DNA of 46,269 nucleotides from Bacteroidota bacterium (GTDB taxonomy: Bacteria > Bacteroidota > Bacteroidia > JACPRZ01). The position numbers and the translations under genes were made by a program. The stretch covers positions 8,108 through 54,376 of the forward strand of contig JACPRZ010000011.1 in NCBI GenBank assembly GCA_016193485.1. Direction: 5' to 3'. Under the pieces are notes generated by a model. It had not been told where the DNA came from, searched no databases, and saw only the letters and a list, made by a program, of their open reading frames with translations. Positions 44,335 to 46,269 of this stretch are shown one piece after another (positions within the stretch are counted from its first letter, which is position 1; each line of letters begins with the position of its first letter).

Positions 44335-45012
44335 TTATTCTTCCAGTTTTTCCCACCTCGAATAATGATAAACTGTTCTGTAGGAACCGTTGATGTCCGA
44401 TTCGCTGAATTCTCTCAATAATATAAGTTCGTTTTCCCGTAATAATAATATTCTGTAAAACATTCCATCTGCCATCCCCAATGAATTCTGAGAATACGTC
44501 TGGTTGCCAGCAGTTGCATTCATGTGCTTGAAATAAAAGAGGATTGCTTCTTTATTTTCAATTTCCTGTTTTTCATTTTTACCGGCAAAAGTCCAGTACC
44601 CTTCTTCTGAAGTGGCTAAATAAATGTCCGGTTCCAATACTTTATCCCTTGCTTCTTTACTCCATGAATAAGAACCATATTTTGAGATTCCGAGTTTTTC
44701 TGAATAAATCAGCGTCTCCGATAAACTATCCAAGGTAATGGTTATGGATGAACTGCTTGCCACTTCTTTATATACCAGTGCTACCGAATCAGTGCTGTTT
44801 TTTTCGTTGTATTGATATGTTTTCTCCATTAATTTCCATACACCGGTAATACGGTTAGTTCTTGAGCGGAGTGAAATAAACGGGTCATCATCTCCCTTTC
44901 TGAAACAGGAATTGAAAAGAAAAGTTAATAAAACAATGCCGATGGTCAGCACATTATTTATGTGCTGACCGATGATAAACCGGTGCAGAAAATATTTTCC
45001 CTCAGGAATCAT
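44335..45012 (-). CDS. Putative lipoprotein of unknown function
   Basis: 225 residues. The N terminus (NVLTIGIVLLTFLFNSC) carries a lipobox-like LFNSC, so a lipid-modified Cys36 is likely. A mature region follows with ITGVWKLMEKTYQYNEKNSTD and EPDIYLATSEEGYWTFAGKN. The pattern of a W near the N terminus (GVWKL), strand-like repeats and a final YHYSRWEKL resembles Bacteroidota lipocalin-like lipoproteins, but I cannot assign a family. A perfect hairpin (44944-44970) lies in its signal-peptide codons. The MITE-like element follows its stop. Confidence 0.75.
   Translation of the reverse strand: MIPEGKYFLHRFIIGQHINNVLTIGIVLLTFLFNSCFRKGDDDPFISLRSRTNRITGVWKLMEKTYQYNEKNSTDSVALVYKEVASSSSITITLDSLSETLIYSEKLGISKYGSYSWSKEARDKVLEPDIYLATSEEGYWTFAGKNEKQEIENKEAILFYFKHMNATAGNQTYSQNSLGMADGMFYRILLLRENELILLREFSESDINGSYRTVYHYSRWEKLEE
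44944..44970. repeat. Perfect 11-bp hairpin inside the lipoprotein signal region
   Basis: GGTCAGCACAT and ATGTGCTGACC are separated by five bases (TATTT). It lies within the first ~25 codons of the lipoprotein gene and has no T tract on the coding strand. Confidence 0.8.
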
Positions 45013-45056
45013 TTTTTCGATGTCCGCGAATTGTAATTCAGGCCTTTCATAAGCAA

Positions 45057-45944
45057 CTATTTTTTTGAATTGAAAATCGAATTCCGCAAATGAAATCTGA
45101 CCATCATGCCTATGGGTGATTTAATTGTTTTTATCAATTGCAGTCCATACCGCTTTGCAACCTCCTCAAGAATATCTTTAAAATGATATCCTACCGAACC
45201 GACACAGCCAAGCGGGTATCCACGGTAGTTCGGATATTTACAGATATGATGGCGGAAAAATCCTTCAAAAGAATCCGATACTAATTTTTTAATAAATGGG
45301 TTATCCAGGTGGATACAGAAAAATTTACCAAAGGAGGCAAGGAACCGGTTGGGGTGGGGTTTGTTATAGACAGAACTTAAAATATCATCTTTCGTCAGGT
45401 TAAATTTCCGGATAAATTTTTTCTCCAGTACGGGAGGCACTTCACGGTAAAGCAAAGCATTTAAAAAACATTTACCCATATCCGCCCCGCTCCCTTCATC
45501 ACCTAATACAAAACCAAGAGCCGGGATATTATCAATGATCTTTTTCCCATCATACAGACATGAATTGGAGCCGGTTCCGAGAATAACTGCAATACCGGGA
45601 TTGCTTCCAAACAGCGACCTTGCAGCGCCAAGAAGATCATGCTCCACACTCACTTTAGAAGAAGGAAATGTCATTTTCAACGCATCATAAATGATTTTTT
45701 TTCTTCCGCGGCTTGAACACCCGGCACCGTAGAAAAAGATTTGGAGATTTGAGGATTTTGAGATTTTAGATTTTACGGATGGGGGTAAATGAGATTTGAT
45801 TTCCTTACAAACGGCATCGGATGTCCAGAAAAAAGGGTTGAAGCCGGCAGTCCTGAAAGGAGTTTGCCCCCGATAACCATCGGGGTTTTCGTCAATAAAC
45901 CTCCACTCTGTTTTTGTGGAACCGCTGTCGGCAATGAGAAGCAT
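45057..45944 (-). CDS. N-acetylglucosamine kinase-like BadF/BadG-type ATPase
   Basis: 295 residues from the ATG at 45944, chosen since it starts MLLIADSGSTKTEWRFID, the first phosphate-binding loop. Later are GAGCSS, VEHDLLGAARSLF, the second loop AVILGTGSNSCLYDG, and LGDEGSGADMGKCFLNALL, all typical of the ASKHA-fold BadF/BadG/NAGK family. In Bacteroidota such proteins are commonly annotated N-acetylglucosamine kinase; the substrate is not proven. The segment SKISKSSNLQIFF is encoded by a GATTT-type tandem micro-repeat (45738-45777), so its local sequence is unusual. The C terminus (KSPIGMMVRFH) is close to the family end. Confidence 0.88.
   Translation of the reverse strand: MLLIADSGSTKTEWRFIDENPDGYRGQTPFRTAGFNPFFWTSDAVCKEIKSHLPPSVKSKISKSSNLQIFFYGAGCSSRGRKKIIYDALKMTFPSSKVSVEHDLLGAARSLFGSNPGIAVILGTGSNSCLYDGKKIIDNIPALGFVLGDEGSGADMGKCFLNALLYREVPPVLEKKFIRKFNLTKDDILSSVYNKPHPNRFLASFGKFFCIHLDNPFIKKLVSDSFEGFFRHHICKYPNYRGYPLGCVGSVGYHFKDILEEVAKRYGLQLIKTIKSPIGMMVRFHLRNSIFNSKK
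45738..45777. repeat. GATTT tandem micro-repeat inside the kinase gene
   Basis: On the plus strand the word GATTT recurs five times at spacings of 8, 8, 8 and 7 bases. It is read in frame on the minus strand as the polar, low-complexity stretch KSKISKSSNLQ between the first and second conserved loops. Confidence 0.65.
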
Positions 45945-45986
45945 TGATTCAGGTAAAAACACGAAGGTACAAAATCAGGGGGTGAT

Positions 45987-46008
45987 AGGGAGACGGGAGA
46001 CAGGGAGG
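45987..46008. repeat. Heptamer micro-repeat in the gap after the T9SS gene
   Basis: Three 7-base units AGGGAGA, CGGGAGA, CAGGGAG in the 80-base gap between the two minus-strand genes. The gap shows no other feature. Confidence 0.6.
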
Positions 46009-46042
46009 ATGAAAAAAAGAATGGATAAAGAACCGGAATAAT

Positions 46043-46269
46043 TTACTTAAGCAGGATAATCTTTCTTGAAAATTCCGTTTCGTCAACTAACACCTTCAGG
46101 TAGTAAATACCCTCCGGCATCTGATCAAGTGAAATAACCTGAACTCCTGAAGAAATGGTAAAAAGCGGAGACGAAAACACATTTTTTCCGGTAATTTCGA
46201 AAAGATCTACCGTTGCCGGCCGGACATGCAGGTAATTGAATTGAATGAGCAACCTTTTCCTATCCGGTT
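46043..46269 (-). CDS. C-terminal T9SS sorting domain of a secreted protein (5'-partial)
   Basis: The frame is open to the window edge, so only the last ~75 residues are visible. VDLFEITGKNVFSSPL, ISLDQMPEGIYYLKVLVDET and the final RKIILLK are typical of a T9SS type A sorting domain (strand, GIYxxxV, basic end). The rest of the gene lies beyond the right edge, so its function is not known. Confidence 0.85.
   Translation of the reverse strand, partial: PDRKRLLIQFNYLHVRPATVDLFEITGKNVFSSPLFTISSGVQVISLDQMPEGIYYLKVLVDETEFSRKIILLK

Noticed and set aside
1..46269. A DGR reverse transcriptase or template repeat in the window
   Set aside because: No frame shows reverse-transcriptase motifs and no adenine-rich copy of the variable segments was seen in the gaps. 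The DGR idea therefore rests on the target pattern alone.

Overview
The window reads as chromosomal DNA of an uncultured member of the Bacteroidota. The evidence is type IX secretion (T9SS) C-terminal sorting domains on large secreted repeat proteins, gldF/gldG/DUF4340/dnaN gene order, Rel-Fur-PurA gene order, TAnnTTTG promoter -7 boxes and weak Shine-Dalgarno use. No rRNA, tRNA, CRISPR array, phage or transposase gene was seen. All assignments come from reading the sequence; no search was run.

Layout. 1-8064 is the 3' part of a giant secreted protein: seven SBBP-type repeats, about twenty SprB repeats, two embedded FISUMP modules, a closing module and a T9SS tail. 8066-12030 (minus) holds purA, a headless fur and a bifunctional rel gene; the rel 3' end and the fur 5' end are both missing and joined. 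12245-12994 carries a SWIB-domain protein and a small retropepsin-like protease. 13036-26419 is a tandem cluster of three more T9SS-type secreted proteins (a seven-bladed propeller protein, a 2986-residue PKD/SprB adhesin and a 618-residue relative whose sorting domain is truncated). They share a ~180-residue module with the partial first gene. 26430-33700 holds a FabH-like ketosynthase, a SiaB/SiaC/phosphatase signalling cassette whose phosphatase is fused to a two-propeller sensor, a GT2 glycosyltransferase and a polytopic membrane protein. 33740-38332 (minus) is gldFG (one fused gene), a DUF4340 gene and dnaN. 38517-41566 holds a GH3-family protein, an unknown exported protein and a deoxynucleoside kinase. 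41569-46269 (minus) holds an unknown secreted protein, a CocE-type hydrolase, a lipoprotein, an N-acetylglucosamine-kinase-like ATPase and the 3' end of another T9SS substrate.

How it may fit together. Adhesins, the Gld transporter and T9SS tails suggest a surface-attached or gliding lifestyle. The Sia-type cassette is a plausible sensor/partner-switch unit, although no diguanylate cyclase output is visible.

Most worth a second look: (i) the FISUMP C-terminal segments, which vary in a pattern resembling diversity-generating-retroelement variable regions; (ii) perfect covariation of two extra cysteines among SprB repeats; (iii) a 140-bp MITE-like element with perfect 15-bp inverted ends and a 9-bp target duplication; (iv) the rel/fur deletion junction; (v) heptanucleotide tandem micro-repeats inside genes; (vi) many in-frame G/C homopolymers of 7-9 bases; (vii) the propeller-sensor Sia cassette.
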